A DNA stretch of 64,000 nt. Origin: Candidatus Borreliella tachyglossi (GTDB taxonomy: Bacteria > Spirochaetota > Spirochaetia > Borreliales > Borreliaceae). This document shows, piece after piece, positions 55,328 through 64,000 of the stretch. The notes below the pieces were generated by a model that had not been told where the DNA came from, ran no database searches, and saw nothing but the letters and a program-made list of their open reading frames with translations. The translations under genes were made by a program, and so were the position numbers. How positions within the stretch are numbered: position 1 is the stretch's first letter; every line of letters begins with the position of its first letter. Location of the stretch: positions 314,454 to 378,453 of the forward strand of contig NZ_CP025785.1 in NCBI RefSeq assembly GCF_003076595.1, read 5' to 3'.

Positions 55328-56887
55328 CTAAACCGTATGTTTCCTCTCTAAATATAAATCCATTAACCTTAAAAATAAACTTAAGTTACCCACTATATTT
55401 TTAATCATACTACCAAAGCTTACATTATTTCCATAGCTCTTTGCAAGATCAGTATCAAGCTCTTTCCAGTTGTAAATAAGTTCCCTTTCTGAAGAAGATT
55501 TCATATAATCCTCTAAGCAATCTTTCAAGCGTTGTTCCATAGAATAAATTCTTGAATAATACTCATTTAACAAGACAAAAGCCTTCTTATTAATATCTGC
55601 TATTATATTTAACAACAATTTCTCTGATGACTTATCTCCAACAGAAGCTCTATGCAAAAGAGCATTAATTCTATTTCCATAATTACCATGATCACCAAGA
55701 TTATTATCGAAATCAATAAGACTTGAATAAGTACTAATTAAAGAATGCATATCATTAGACATATTTCTAGAGATCTCCATAACCTTCCATTGCCCCTTAA
55801 TAATAAGGATATTGATAATATCATTGAGATCCTTTTTCACAAAATTAATTGCATAGGTTTTCAAATATCCCAAAAGCTCATAATAAACATATCCAGCAGT
55901 GCTCACAATTTTAGATGTAATCTTAGTATTCATCCTTTCACTATAATTATCTAAACTTAAAGGAGTAACTCCAGGAAACAATTTCTCAGCTATGATCTTA
56001 GATTTGCTATTTTTTTGAAAAACCTTAATTTTTTCTATCTCATTTGCAACATGTTTAGTCAAGTCATTAAAAAATGTTCTCGCCATCGGCTTTGACTTCT
56101 TAGTATTAGATATGGGAAAATAATCAGGATCTCCACTAACATACCTTATAAGATACAAAATCTCTTTATTTTTATTTATCTCAACAATAGAAGTTAACAT
56201 CTTCAGCCAAATATTTGGCTTAATGGGAAAATTACCCTTATCTCCATATACTTCTAAAAGGATATCATAAAGATTTTTCCAAATAGCAAAATCTCTAACA
56301 GAATATATACATTCCAAAAAGTCCTTAAGCTCATCAAGAATTAAACCACAACCAACGGCACTAAATCTCGGCTTATATGCAAGATCATCTTCTGGTAATA
56401 AATTATCAAAATTCTTAATGATCGAATAATACGGATAGGATACTAATTCAAAAAAGATATCCAAAGCTCCACAAGTCTCATCTATTAACTTGATTTGCTC
56501 CTGAGTTATGTTTTTAAATAAATAACTCAAATTATTATTCAAATTCTTAGGAACATCCGGTGTAAAACTCACCACATCACTAGCTGAGAAAGAATAAATG
56601 TAATCCAAAGCTCTCCTTTGACTCTCATTTAAATATTTCTCAACAACAAATTGAATTATTTTATTTGAATTTTTATACCGCTGTACAAAGAACTTCAAAG
56701 GAGCAAAGGTTTTGTAAAAACCATAAATAAATTTAGCAAACTGTGGCAAAGCTTGAATTTTTGAAGCATTAAAAAAATTATTTATCCTGCCTAAATTGCT
56801 CTTTACTTCTCTAAGTCTTTTTTGCCTCACTTGTTCAGGAGTAAGCTCTCTATTAAACATAGAAACTAAAAAATTCAATAAACCCAA
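55328..56887 (-). CDS. Large helical protein of unknown function
   Basis: 519 residues, no signal peptide or membrane helix, mostly helical. I do not recognise it beyond its being the BB0351 position in Borrelia. TTG start at 56887 preceded by GGGGAG at about 8 nt; an ATG nine codons in (56860) is an alternative. Last gene before rpmB with a 9 bp gap, so they are probably cotranscribed. Confidence 0.8.
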   Translation of the reverse strand: MGLLNFLVSMFNRELTPEQVRQKRLREVKSNLGRINNFFNASKIQALPQFAKFIYGFYKTFAPLKFFVQRYKNSNKIIQFVVEKYLNESQRRALDYIYSFSASDVVSFTPDVPKNLNNNLSYLFKNITQEQIKLIDETCGALDIFFELVSYPYYSIIKNFDNLLPEDDLAYKPRFSAVGCGLILDELKDFLECIYSVRDFAIWKNLYDILLEVYGDKGNFPIKPNIWLKMLTSIVEINKNKEILYLIRYVSGDPDYFPISNTKKSKPMARTFFNDLTKHVANEIEKIKVFQKNSKSKIIAEKLFPGVTPLSLDNYSERMNTKITSKIVSTAGYVYYELLGYLKTYAINFVKKDLNDIINILIIKGQWKVMEISRNMSNDMHSLISTYSSLIDFDNNLGDHGNYGNRINALLHRASVGDKSSEKLLLNIIADINKKAFVLLNEYYSRIYSMEQRLKDCLEDYMKSSSERELIYNWKELDTDLAKSYGNNVSFGSMIKNIVGNLSLFLRLMDLYLERKHTV

Positions 56888-57025
56888 ATTTGCTACTCTC
56901 CCCGCAAAACATTAAGTTCCAAAACTAACAATCTTTAAAATATTTAAAATCAAAAATATCAGAATAACTATAAAAATTATACATAATTTATTGTAAAATG
57001 AAAGGAAATAAAAGAAATAATTTTT

Positions 57026-58141
57026 ATGCGCATAAATAAATCAATCTTAGTCATAGTTTTTACTTTAATTTTTAGTTGCTCAGGAGATGGTACTATCATC
57101 ATATTGACCGACAACAAAATCATTCCATTTTATATAAATCAATTTAATATCGAAAATAAAGCAAGCTTTATTGTTAAATACAAAGATCATATTAATATAC
57201 AAACAATTAACAACGAGGATGCTCAAATAGTTATTTCAAAAAATATAGACAATATAAATATAATAAAAAACTTTAAAAATATTCATAAGTATTATTGCCC
57301 AGATTATCCAATATTAAAGAATATATCTGAGAAGTTTACATATAGAATTATTCCCTTAAGCTTTGATATTCCCATCTTGATATATAAAAACGATTATAAT
57401 ATAAAAAAATACATTGACTTAGAAAATATTAAAGAGATATATAAAAGCTTCCAAAAAAATAAAAAACTTTTTATTTCTCCCTATATCTCTGAAAGTCTAT
57501 TTTACATACTATCTGAAATAAATGACATAAACTTTTATTTTGGAAATAACAAACCAGAATATTATGAGGAAAAAATGTCAGATATGGTCAATCACTTTAA
57601 GTCTTTTATAGACGCAAATGAACTTGAACTGCAAAAAAAATTCACAGAGAAATATAAATATCTACATTTAGAAAAAATATTACTTGAAAAAAACACTCTT
57701 TTAATTGCAGGATTAACTGACTTGGCGTATTATAATGGTTTAAATAAAGACGTTAAATCCAAAATCAATTTTTCATATTTAACTAATAGTGAAAAAAATT
57801 CATCAGCATCCAATATAACTTTTATGGGCGTTAAAGAGTTATCAAGACCTATAGAGAGATTTATTAAATGGATACTAAATCAAGAGGTGCAAAGGAATCT
57901 TATCGAAATGAAAGACAGAGCTCAATTTAATGAACATTTTGGATTCGTAAGTGGATTTACACCTTATAAAAGTTTGAACCTAAAATTAAAGCATATAACA
58001 AAACACATACCTTCATTTATTATTGATGAAAATCATATAAATAAAAATTCATATATATTAAATAAACAACAAATAGAGAAAGAAAATCAAATGATTAATG
58101 AATTATTTTTATCTAATATAACAAATAAAAACCTTGAATAA
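57026..58141 (+). CDS. Solute-binding-like lipoprotein
   Basis: 371 residues. Signal ends at IFSC (Cys 18). GTIIILTDNKIIPFYINQFN and the later FMGVKELSRPIERFIKWILNQEVQRNLI resemble the opening strand and the 'A..FIKWLLS.EAQ' helix of extracellular solute-binding proteins. No ABC permease genes are adjacent. It sits alone on the plus strand with its stop 2 bp from the convergent membrane protein gene. Substrate unknown. Confidence 0.7.
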   Translation: MRINKSILVIVFTLIFSCSGDGTIIILTDNKIIPFYINQFNIENKASFIVKYKDHINIQTINNEDAQIVISKNIDNINIIKNFKNIHKYYCPDYPILKNISEKFTYRIIPLSFDIPILIYKNDYNIKKYIDLENIKEIYKSFQKNKKLFISPYISESLFYILSEINDINFYFGNNKPEYYEEKMSDMVNHFKSFIDANELELQKKFTEKYKYLHLEKILLEKNTLLIAGLTDLAYYNGLNKDVKSKINFSYLTNSEKNSSASNITFMGVKELSRPIERFIKWILNQEVQRNLIEMKDRAQFNEHFGFVSGFTPYKSLNLKLKHITKHIPSFIIDENHINKNSYILNKQQIEKENQMINELFLSNITNKNLE

Positions 58142-58143
58142 AT

Positions 58144-59937
58144 CTATGATTCCCTATAACTAACTAGTATTAAATGAAAAACAATAAACAGTAGGGCAGA
58201 AAAAATAAAAAAGAAAGAGATATATATATTAATGAATATTTGGATCAAGAGTGCTATTAAAATAAATAACAAGTAATTGACAATAAGTGAAATGATACCT
58301 GCGAAAATAGCTATTATTAAGGATATTAAAAATATTATAAGTTTTGACTCAAATTCAAAACTTACTTTAGAAGATACAGACATAAATAAAACCCCCAAAA
58401 GAACCAATAAGATAGGATTTATCAATAAAAAAAGGCTCGAAGAGAATATACTTATTAACCTTAAATTAAGCATTCCAATTTGATTAAAAGCATTTGGTAG
58501 ATCTTGAATAGGTAAAAATACACTATCTCTACTAGAATTTGAAAATAAATGTAAATTGTTAACATCTTTATTAATATTAATAACGTTTGATTCACTTAAC
58601 TCAAAGCCTCTAGGTGATACCATAACAGTAGTAGCAGTAATTCTGTTATCTTCATTGTCCTTATCTAAAACATTCTGATAAACCTGATTACCCTTAAGAG
58701 TAGCAAATGGTACTTTAACATGTAATATAACACTCCCCAACTTATTAAACCTAATAAGTTCAAAATTTTTAACCATCTTTATATAAGAAACGCTATTTAC
58801 AACCTTTTGCATATAGATATAATCATATGTTCCATTAGTAGAATCGGGTTGAAATAAAAATACATCGTTTATACCGTAATATTCATAATATTTTTCAATC
58901 TCATCGAAGAAAAGATATTCACCTCGAAGTTTTTCCAAAGATTTATTCTTATAGCTCAAGATCTCATTATCATTTGGAAATAACTTATGAAGCTTTAAGA
59001 ATCCATAATATGCAGGTTTAAATTTTTCTGTATTAAGATATAAAAAATTTTTTTGCTTCTCTTCAAAAACTGAATACCTCTTTTCAATCTCGATATTCTT
59101 ATATTCACTTAAAGCCTTAAAAGTTAAATTCAAAAGAACAGCAAGTTCATCGTCTCTAGTAGAAGCAAATCCTATGTAAGCAAAGTAGTTGGCTGTAGAA
59201 TAATCACCTTTATCAATAAATTCATTAACAATATTTTTAAAATCATCTTTTGTAAGATTTTTAAGTAAATACATCTTAATATTTTTCCTAACCTTTTCTA
59301 AATCAACATCATAAATAGGCATCCTGTCATATTCCGACTTCACCAAGTAATAATTAGTTGAAAGTTCATCATTAGAATAATCAATAAGTCTCATCTTATT
59401 ATATATTCTAAGTAACTCTTCAAGATGTTTTCTTTTTTGATTCATTGCACCAAGTAAATCATCCGCATCTAAAATCTTATTTGCAGATAAATTTATATCT
59501 ATGTCTTTAACTTTGATAATTATTTCATTTGCTTGACTGTCAAGGAAATTATATCTCTCATAGCTATACTTATACTCACTTCTTTGAGTATGAACGTGAG
59601 GCAAAATCAAGTTGAAAACAAGCGTCAAAACAATCCCTACTATAAAAAATAAAAATATGAACGGGTAAAACCTACTAAATAAATATCCTCTATATTCTTT
59701 CAGATAAAGTCGTGTTTCATATTTACTTAAAAAAATAAAGTAAATACAAATAAAAAAAATAAAAAATCCATTAAAATAATTGTAAATACTTATAATAACA
59801 TCAAAAAATGTGGCGATTAACCTATATCTCTCTAAATAATCCGCCCCTAAGAAATATGTATAACTAAAAACCAAAACAATAAATAAAAATAAAAAACTAA
59901 TAAAATTACTTAAAAAGGCATACAATTCTTTTTTCAT
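58144..59937 (-). CDS. Large membrane protein of unknown function
   Basis: 597 residues: three hydrophobic helices in the first 120 residues, a periplasmic region of about 300 residues with TPR-like helices (KPAYYGFLKLHKLFPND), then three or four helices at the C-terminus. The TM-soluble-TM plan is shared with the smaller upstream gene. No recognised motif. 18 bp gap to the upstream gene. Confidence 0.78.
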   Translation of the reverse strand: MKKELYAFLSNFISFLFLFIVLVFSYTYFLGADYLERYRLIATFFDVIISIYNYFNGFFIFFICIYFIFLSKYETRLYLKEYRGYLFSRFYPFIFLFFIVGIVLTLVFNLILPHVHTQRSEYKYSYERYNFLDSQANEIIIKVKDIDINLSANKILDADDLLGAMNQKRKHLEELLRIYNKMRLIDYSNDELSTNYYLVKSEYDRMPIYDVDLEKVRKNIKMYLLKNLTKDDFKNIVNEFIDKGDYSTANYFAYIGFASTRDDELAVLLNLTFKALSEYKNIEIEKRYSVFEEKQKNFLYLNTEKFKPAYYGFLKLHKLFPNDNEILSYKNKSLEKLRGEYLFFDEIEKYYEYYGINDVFLFQPDSTNGTYDYIYMQKVVNSVSYIKMVKNFELIRFNKLGSVILHVKVPFATLKGNQVYQNVLDKDNEDNRITATTVMVSPRGFELSESNVININKDVNNLHLFSNSSRDSVFLPIQDLPNAFNQIGMLNLRLISIFSSSLFLLINPILLVLLGVLFMSVSSKVSFEFESKLIIFLISLIIAIFAGIISLIVNYLLFILIALLIQIFINIYISFFFIFSALLFIVFHLILVSYRES

Positions 59938-59955
59938 AAATTCTACAAAGTTATC

Positions 59956-60897
59956 CTAACGCAAGCTATTTTCAAATTCTTCACCAAGCCTAACATATTC
60001 AGAAATAAACCCAAACAAATAACTAGAAAAGAAGGTTAGAACACAGAAAATAAAAGGTATATAATCAGAAATTACATTTCTTCCCATAATCAAATTAAAA
60101 TTTTTAGGAAACTCAATTGCATAAAGATTGTAAATTTTAAAAAATAGTATAACAAATATAGGATAAAGGAACAAAGAAAAACTACTTGAAAATATAAGAT
60201 TAAACACATAAGAGAATGAAAACAAAAGCAAAGTAAACCCCAATATATTAAACATCAAGCCAAAGTATCCTAAAGAAAGTAAAAAAGTATTCAAAGTGTC
60301 TAAATCATTAAAAATAACACTCATACATTTACGATGTGTTCTCTGAGCCAAAATTTTATCTTCACTAGAATCAATAACATTAAATTTAGAAAAATTTGGT
60401 CTATATATAAACCCCTTAAAATCTGATTCATCAAGATCATTGTGCTCAACTCTCAGCAGACCTTTAAATCCAAAAAATCTAGCATCTTTGCTATAAAGCG
60501 TTATCTTGTCATCAAAAAAATGTACTACCCCATCCTTAATAATTTTATCATCTCTTTCCTGGAAACCCACAAAGATAGAATTAAAATTAATGGCTGCTAA
60601 GAATCCAAAGTAAGATAACAATAATATAAAAACAAAAATGATAAAATATAAAGATCTGGAAGCTCCTAAAAGTTCTACATCCATAGGATAAGAAACCCTC
60701 ATAAAAGTAATAACAAGAGCTAAAGGAAAGACATAAAGATAAGCATTATAATAAAGATCGTAACTAAAAATGGAAAAATTTACATATAGGAACTTATATC
60801 TTAAATAAAATATGCAAATAAAAATTAAAGACAAAAGAAAAAATACAAAAATAAATCTATAAGCTATTAAAAAAATAAACCTCAAAACATTTAACAT
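59956..60897 (-). CDS. Membrane protein of unknown function
   Basis: 313 residues. Three helices in the first about 100 residues, a beta-rich soluble part with KIIKDGVVHFFDDKITLYSK, then three or four helices. The plan recalls LptF/LptG-type proteins, but the usual sequence signatures are absent. Cotranscribed with the following large membrane gene. Confidence 0.75.
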   Translation of the reverse strand: MLNVLRFIFLIAYRFIFVFFLLSLIFICIFYLRYKFLYVNFSIFSYDLYYNAYLYVFPLALVITFMRVSYPMDVELLGASRSLYFIIFVFILLLSYFGFLAAINFNSIFVGFQERDDKIIKDGVVHFFDDKITLYSKDARFFGFKGLLRVEHNDLDESDFKGFIYRPNFSKFNVIDSSEDKILAQRTHRKCMSVIFNDLDTLNTFLLSLGYFGLMFNILGFTLLLFSFSYVFNLIFSSSFSLFLYPIFVILFFKIYNLYAIEFPKNFNLIMGRNVISDYIPFIFCVLTFFSSYLFGFISEYVRLGEEFENSLR

Positions 60898-60926
60898 AAC
60901 AAATTCCCAAAAGTCAAAAAGATACT

Positions 60927-61412
60927 TTAAGACTTTTTAACAGGCAGAACATCTCTAATTTTCTGCTTAGCCTCTTCAAAGCTAATTTGCAAGGCCAAAC
61001 TAATTTCATGTTCCAAAATTAACTCAAAATCATTTAAAATCCTTTTCTCATAGAAGGGCAATTCTTTTTGAGTAGACTTTGTATATAAGAATTTATATAA
61101 TTTAGCAGTATTTAATATATCACTTTGCTTATAAAAATCATGGCTACCATCTTTAATTTTTTTCTGGTCTATTTGGCCTTCAAATTCTTTAATAACATCA
61201 AAGACCTCTACTATCTTTTCTTTACTAACCAAAGCTCTAATCCCAAGATCATCAGCTCTAGAAACTGGTACCATAAAAGTCATCTCATTGAACGGAAAAT
61301 ATATCTCATAATAATCAATAAATTCACCATTAAATTCTTTATTTTGAATAGTTTTTATTTTACCTATTCCTTGCATTGGATAAACTACAGGTTGATCTAA
61401 TACAAATGCCAT
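60927..61412 (-). CDS. CarD-like transcription regulator
   Basis: 161 residues. The N-terminal RNAP-interaction domain is clear: DQPVVYPMQGIGKIKTIQNKEFNG, then YYEIYFPFNEMTFMVPVSRADDLGIRAL. The C-terminal part is helical as in CarD. Binds the RNA polymerase beta subunit and stabilises open complexes. GAGG 7 nt before the ATG. Orthologue of BB0355. Confidence 0.9.
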   Translation of the reverse strand: MAFVLDQPVVYPMQGIGKIKTIQNKEFNGEFIDYYEIYFPFNEMTFMVPVSRADDLGIRALVSKEKIVEVFDVIKEFEGQIDQKKIKDGSHDFYKQSDILNTAKLYKFLYTKSTQKELPFYEKRILNDFELILEHEISLALQISFEEAKQKIRDVLPVKKS

Positions 61413-61460
61413 TTTTTACCTCGTATAACAAATTTTCACTAATACTTAAATTAAAAGAAG

Positions 61461-62054
61461 TCATAAAAACACACTTAGATTAGTTCTAATACCAAACTTA
61501 TTTACATGAAATAAACTTTCAAGATAATCATTGCTACAAAAACTTATTATCATGCTAGGGGTAAGCTTGTTAATATTTGCAAAAAACATTTCCTTGTTTC
61601 TCTTAACAGCTTTCAAATCATAATAGCCAATAAAGTTAATCTCTTTATGTGATTCTTTTAATCTTAAAAATTTTTTTTTAGAAATTATCTTATCCTTGTC
61701 AATAATATAGCATGTTTTATACGTATTTTCTAGTATACTCATTAAAACAAGTAAAATTGAATTAGAATCGTAATAACCAATATCAACCTTTGTAAAAAAT
61801 TTGCATAGAAATCTTAATAACTTAGAATTTGAAAAAACAAGTGACGAGTCCTTAACAAGGTTTCTAAATCTTTTAAACATCAAAAATTTTAACAAACCCT
61901 TACAATCAATAAAAATAACTATTGAATGATATGGATGAGATAAAAGATACCCAAATCGACTTATCAATTTATTGTTATCCTTAAATGCATCTATTGGAAC
62001 TCCACAAAAATAAATCCTATCGGGTTTTGAATATATATCTTTTAAATTAGCCAT
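61461..62054 (-). CDS. WecG/TagA/CpsF-like protein
   Basis: 197 residues. The opening IYFCGVPIDAF resembles the 'ILGVPVDA' start of GT26 glycosyltransferases. SSLVFSNSKLLRFL recalls the 'ADLVLPDG.G' region, KTCYIIDKDKIISKKKFLRLK the 'LLGG..' loop, and INKLTPSMIISFCSNDYLES the 'DLLFVGLG.PKQE' region. Several key residues are absent, so activity is doubtful. Start overlaps the rsmE stop by 8 bp. Confidence 0.6.
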   Translation of the reverse strand: MANLKDIYSKPDRIYFCGVPIDAFKDNNKLISRFGYLLSHPYHSIVIFIDCKGLLKFLMFKRFRNLVKDSSLVFSNSKLLRFLCKFFTKVDIGYYDSNSILLVLMSILENTYKTCYIIDKDKIISKKKFLRLKESHKEINFIGYYDLKAVKRNKEMFFANINKLTPSMIISFCSNDYLESLFHVNKFGIRTNLSVFL

Positions 62055-62775
62055 TATTACCCTCTAATAATACTTTAAAATAAGCAAGCGAATAAACAAT
62101 AGCTGTGTCCGCTCTCAAAATTGGGGTATTAAACCTTACAAATTTAAAATCTAATTCTTTAAAAAAGTTAATTTCTGACTTTGAAAAACAACCCTCAGGT
62201 CCTATTAAAATTCCAATCTTCCCCAAATTACTAATATCATCACCACAGCTTAGCAAAACACCTTCCTGATGAGCAACATAATAATTAACAAATGATGAAT
62301 AAGGAATGCTAAAAAAATCTTTATAAAAATTAACACTCGGAGCCTGAGTATTGCCACTCTGCTTCAAAGCTTCATCAATTACTTTTGAAAATCTTAAACT
62401 CTTAAACTCCAAATCATCCATGTTTATTTTAGAAACAGAATGATCAGCATTAACAATATTTACCCGGTCTACTCCAATTTCAACAATTTGCCTTAAACTT
62501 AAATCTAATTTTCTACCCTTAAGACTAGAGATAAACATATCTATTTCAAAATCACGCTCTTTTATTTGATCTATTCTTAAAGTAGAAAGCTTAATGAGTT
62601 TATTATCTATAGCTACAATCTCGACAAATCTCACTTCTTTCCCTTTTAAGAGAACACTTAATGTATCCCCCACCTGCATCCGCTTCACATCGACAAGATA
62701 ATGATAAATCTTAATATCATCAATAACAATATCATTCCCAAATAAACAGCTATCGTCTAAGACTATTTGCTTCAC
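62047..62775 (-). CDS. rsmE: 16S rRNA (uridine1498-N3)-methyltransferase RsmE
   Basis: 242 residues, SPOUT fold. IYHYLVDVKRMQVGDTLSVL (N-terminal PUA-like), FISSLKGRKLDLSLRQIVEIGV, and the knot LIGPEGCFSKSEINFF followed by RFNTPILRADTAIVYSLAYFK. Overlaps ctp by 4 bp (ATGA). Confidence 0.94.
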   Translation of the reverse strand: MKQIVLDDSCLFGNDIVIDDIKIYHYLVDVKRMQVGDTLSVLLKGKEVRFVEIVAIDNKLIKLSTLRIDQIKERDFEIDMFISSLKGRKLDLSLRQIVEIGVDRVNIVNADHSVSKINMDDLEFKSLRFSKVIDEALKQSGNTQAPSVNFYKDFFSIPYSSFVNYYVAHQEGVLLSCGDDISNLGKIGILIGPEGCFSKSEINFFKELDFKFVRFNTPILRADTAIVYSLAYFKVLLEGNNG

Positions 62776-64000
62776 AGATTATTTTTAGCTCCCCCTAAAA
62801 GATATTCATAAGCAGCCCTTAACGCCTTATCATAATGCAGATTATAAATTGGCACTTCTTGATTTGTATTTTGATAAAACTTAGCAAGCACATACTGACC
62901 TAAAAAGTCTCTATCTATGGCATAGTTTGCATGCTCATGATCAAGATTATCCATAAAAGCATCTATTTCGCTCTCAGTAATAGATTTTTTGCCCTTCAAA
63001 AAGTCTTCTACCAAGCGCTTATCGAAAATTTCCTTATATACTAAAGCTTCAGCCTCAGAAAGATCTTGTACAACAATCTCTAAATCGGGCTTAATTCCAA
63101 TATTATGAATACTTTGACCAGATGGAGTATAGTACTTTGAATTTGTAATCTTAAACCCTCCAGTATGGAAAGGCACTACATTCTGAATTACTCCCTTACC
63201 ATAGGACTTTTCTCCTATAACATAAGCTCTCTTATTATCTTTTAAAGCTCCCACTAAAACTTCCGATGCTGATGCTGAATTTTTATCGATCAAAGCAACA
63301 ATTTTCATATCCAAAGGTACTAAATGGTTAGAACTGGCTTTATACTCAAAAGGCGCCTTTGAATCTCTTGCCTTTGTTGAGACAATGATCCCTTTCTCCA
63401 AAATATCATCAGCTATTTCTATTGCATCTTTCAGAAAACCTCCTGTATTAAGCCTTAAGTCTAGAATCAAAGATTTGATATTTTGAGACTTAAGTTTGTC
63501 TAAAGCTTTTCTAAAATAGATGTTAGTATTTGGATTAAAACTTAGTATTCTAATATACCCAACATCTTGCTTAATAACATCGTACTTAATAGTCTGTATA
63601 TCTAATTTCTCTCTTGCAAGTTCAAATTCCAACTTTAAATCTTTTCCTCTTAAAATAGAAACTTTAACTTTTGTACCCACTTTACCTCTTAAAAGCTCAA
63701 CAATTTGTTCTACTGTCATTGAAGTAGCACTCTTACCATCAACAGCCACAATGTAATCGCCAGGCCTAATTCCAGCCTTATAAGCAGGCCCCTCTTCAAA
63801 AGAAGTAGCAATCATAACATAAGATGCACCAGGCTCAAGATTCTCGGTCTTCTGAGAATCATTCTTCTTAACAATAGCTACACCAATGCCGACATAATTC
63901 CCTTCCGTAGTTTTTGAAATTTCTTCTAAATCTTTTTTTGTCAAATATTGAGAATATGGATCCCCCAAGGCCTGAAACATACCTTTCAATGCTCCTTCAA
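62772..64000 (-). CDS. ctp: C-terminal processing peptidase, 5' part outside the window
   Basis: Tail-specific serine protease of the periplasm, at least 409 residues in the window. Open to the window edge: codons continue upstream of 63989 as EGALKGMFQALGDPYSQYL. A PDZ domain (YVGIGVAIVKKND, AGIRPGDYIVAVDGKS) is followed by the S41 catalytic part: KNSASASEVLVGAL (Ser) and GEKSYGKGVIQ (Lys). In B. burgdorferi CtpA trims P13 and other outer membrane proteins (literature). Confidence 0.95.
   Translation of the reverse strand, partial: EGALKGMFQALGDPYSQYLTKKDLEEISKTTEGNYVGIGVAIVKKNDSQKTENLEPGASYVMIATSFEEGPAYKAGIRPGDYIVAVDGKSATSMTVEQIVELLRGKVGTKVKVSILRGKDLKLEFELAREKLDIQTIKYDVIKQDVGYIRILSFNPNTNIYFRKALDKLKSQNIKSLILDLRLNTGGFLKDAIEIADDILEKGIIVSTKARDSKAPFEYKASSNHLVPLDMKIVALIDKNSASASEVLVGALKDNKRAYVIGEKSYGKGVIQNVVPFHTGGFKITNSKYYTPSGQSIHNIGIKPDLEIVVQDLSEAEALVYKEIFDKRLVEDFLKGKKSITESEIDAFMDNLDHEHANYAIDRDFLGQYVLAKFYQNTNQEVPIYNLHYDKALRAAYEYLLGGAKNNL

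Overview
The window is a very AT-rich, gene-dense piece of a spirochaete chromosome. Gene content and order match the Borrelia chromosome segment that runs, from my memory of B. burgdorferi numbering, from about BB0298 to BB0359: ftsZ-ftsA, a triple oppA cluster, P26, eno, gatCAB, pyk, carD-like, ctp. Sequence divergence from the Lyme group suggests a relapsing-fever-type Borrelia, but I cannot fix the species. I see no tRNA, rRNA, insertion sequence, phage or CRISPR array. Most genes lie on the minus strand, which would fit co-orientation with replication from a mid-chromosome origin (inference).

Layout. (1) 1-14986, minus: a long operon-like run. In transcription order it is rrmJ, cheW, nadK, recN, three unrecognised proteins (two of them membrane-anchored or exported), then a condensed dcw cluster (rsmH, ftsL-like, murF, mraY, ftsW, ftsQ, ftsA, ftsZ) and a TPR lipoprotein cut by the window edge. 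(2) 15038-16770, plus: a polyprenyl synthase and an exported TPR protein. (3) 16748-22642, minus: a FecR-like exported protein, a 5-formyl-THF cyclo-ligase and a BMP/nucleoside-type ABC importer (binding protein, fused double ATPase, two permeases). (4) 22814-24757, plus: a truncated copy of a lipoprotein leader, the complete BB0323-type LysM lipoprotein, and a small TPR lipoprotein. (5) 24780-29728, minus: a vWA-domain protein, the flagellar collar protein FlcA and a PlsC-like acyltransferase. (6) 29895-40007, plus: the oligopeptide permease locus with oppA1, oppA2, oppA3, a decayed fourth oppA, then oppBCDF. (7) 40043-50491 and beyond: P26 (minus), eno (plus), then minus genes rpsI, rplM, an aminotransferase-like protein, gatB, gatA, gatC, pcrA, a RodZ-like protein and lolA. 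(8) 51319-55029, plus: NFACT/RqcH-like gene, pyk and a divergent MEMO-like protein. (9) 55040-64000, mostly minus: rpmB, unrecognised proteins, a solute-binding-like lipoprotein (plus), two large membrane proteins, a CarD-like regulator, a WecG/TagA-like protein, rsmE and ctp (cut by the window edge).

Together the genes serve cell division and peptidoglycan synthesis, import of peptides and nucleosides (needed by an auxotroph), envelope lipoprotein traffic, periplasmic flagellar assembly, glycolysis and translation.

The most unusual DNA is the opp locus. oppA1 and oppA2 are identical over about 1.53 kb while their flanks and last codons differ, which points to gene conversion. oppA3 is a mosaic, a fourth oppA is decaying, and two long perfect hairpins sit directly before oppB. 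Other points for follow-up are the duplicated BB0323 leader, which still forms a complete tiny lipoprotein ORF, and several proteins that look like degenerate members of known enzyme families (class III aminotransferase, MEMO, WecG/TagA).
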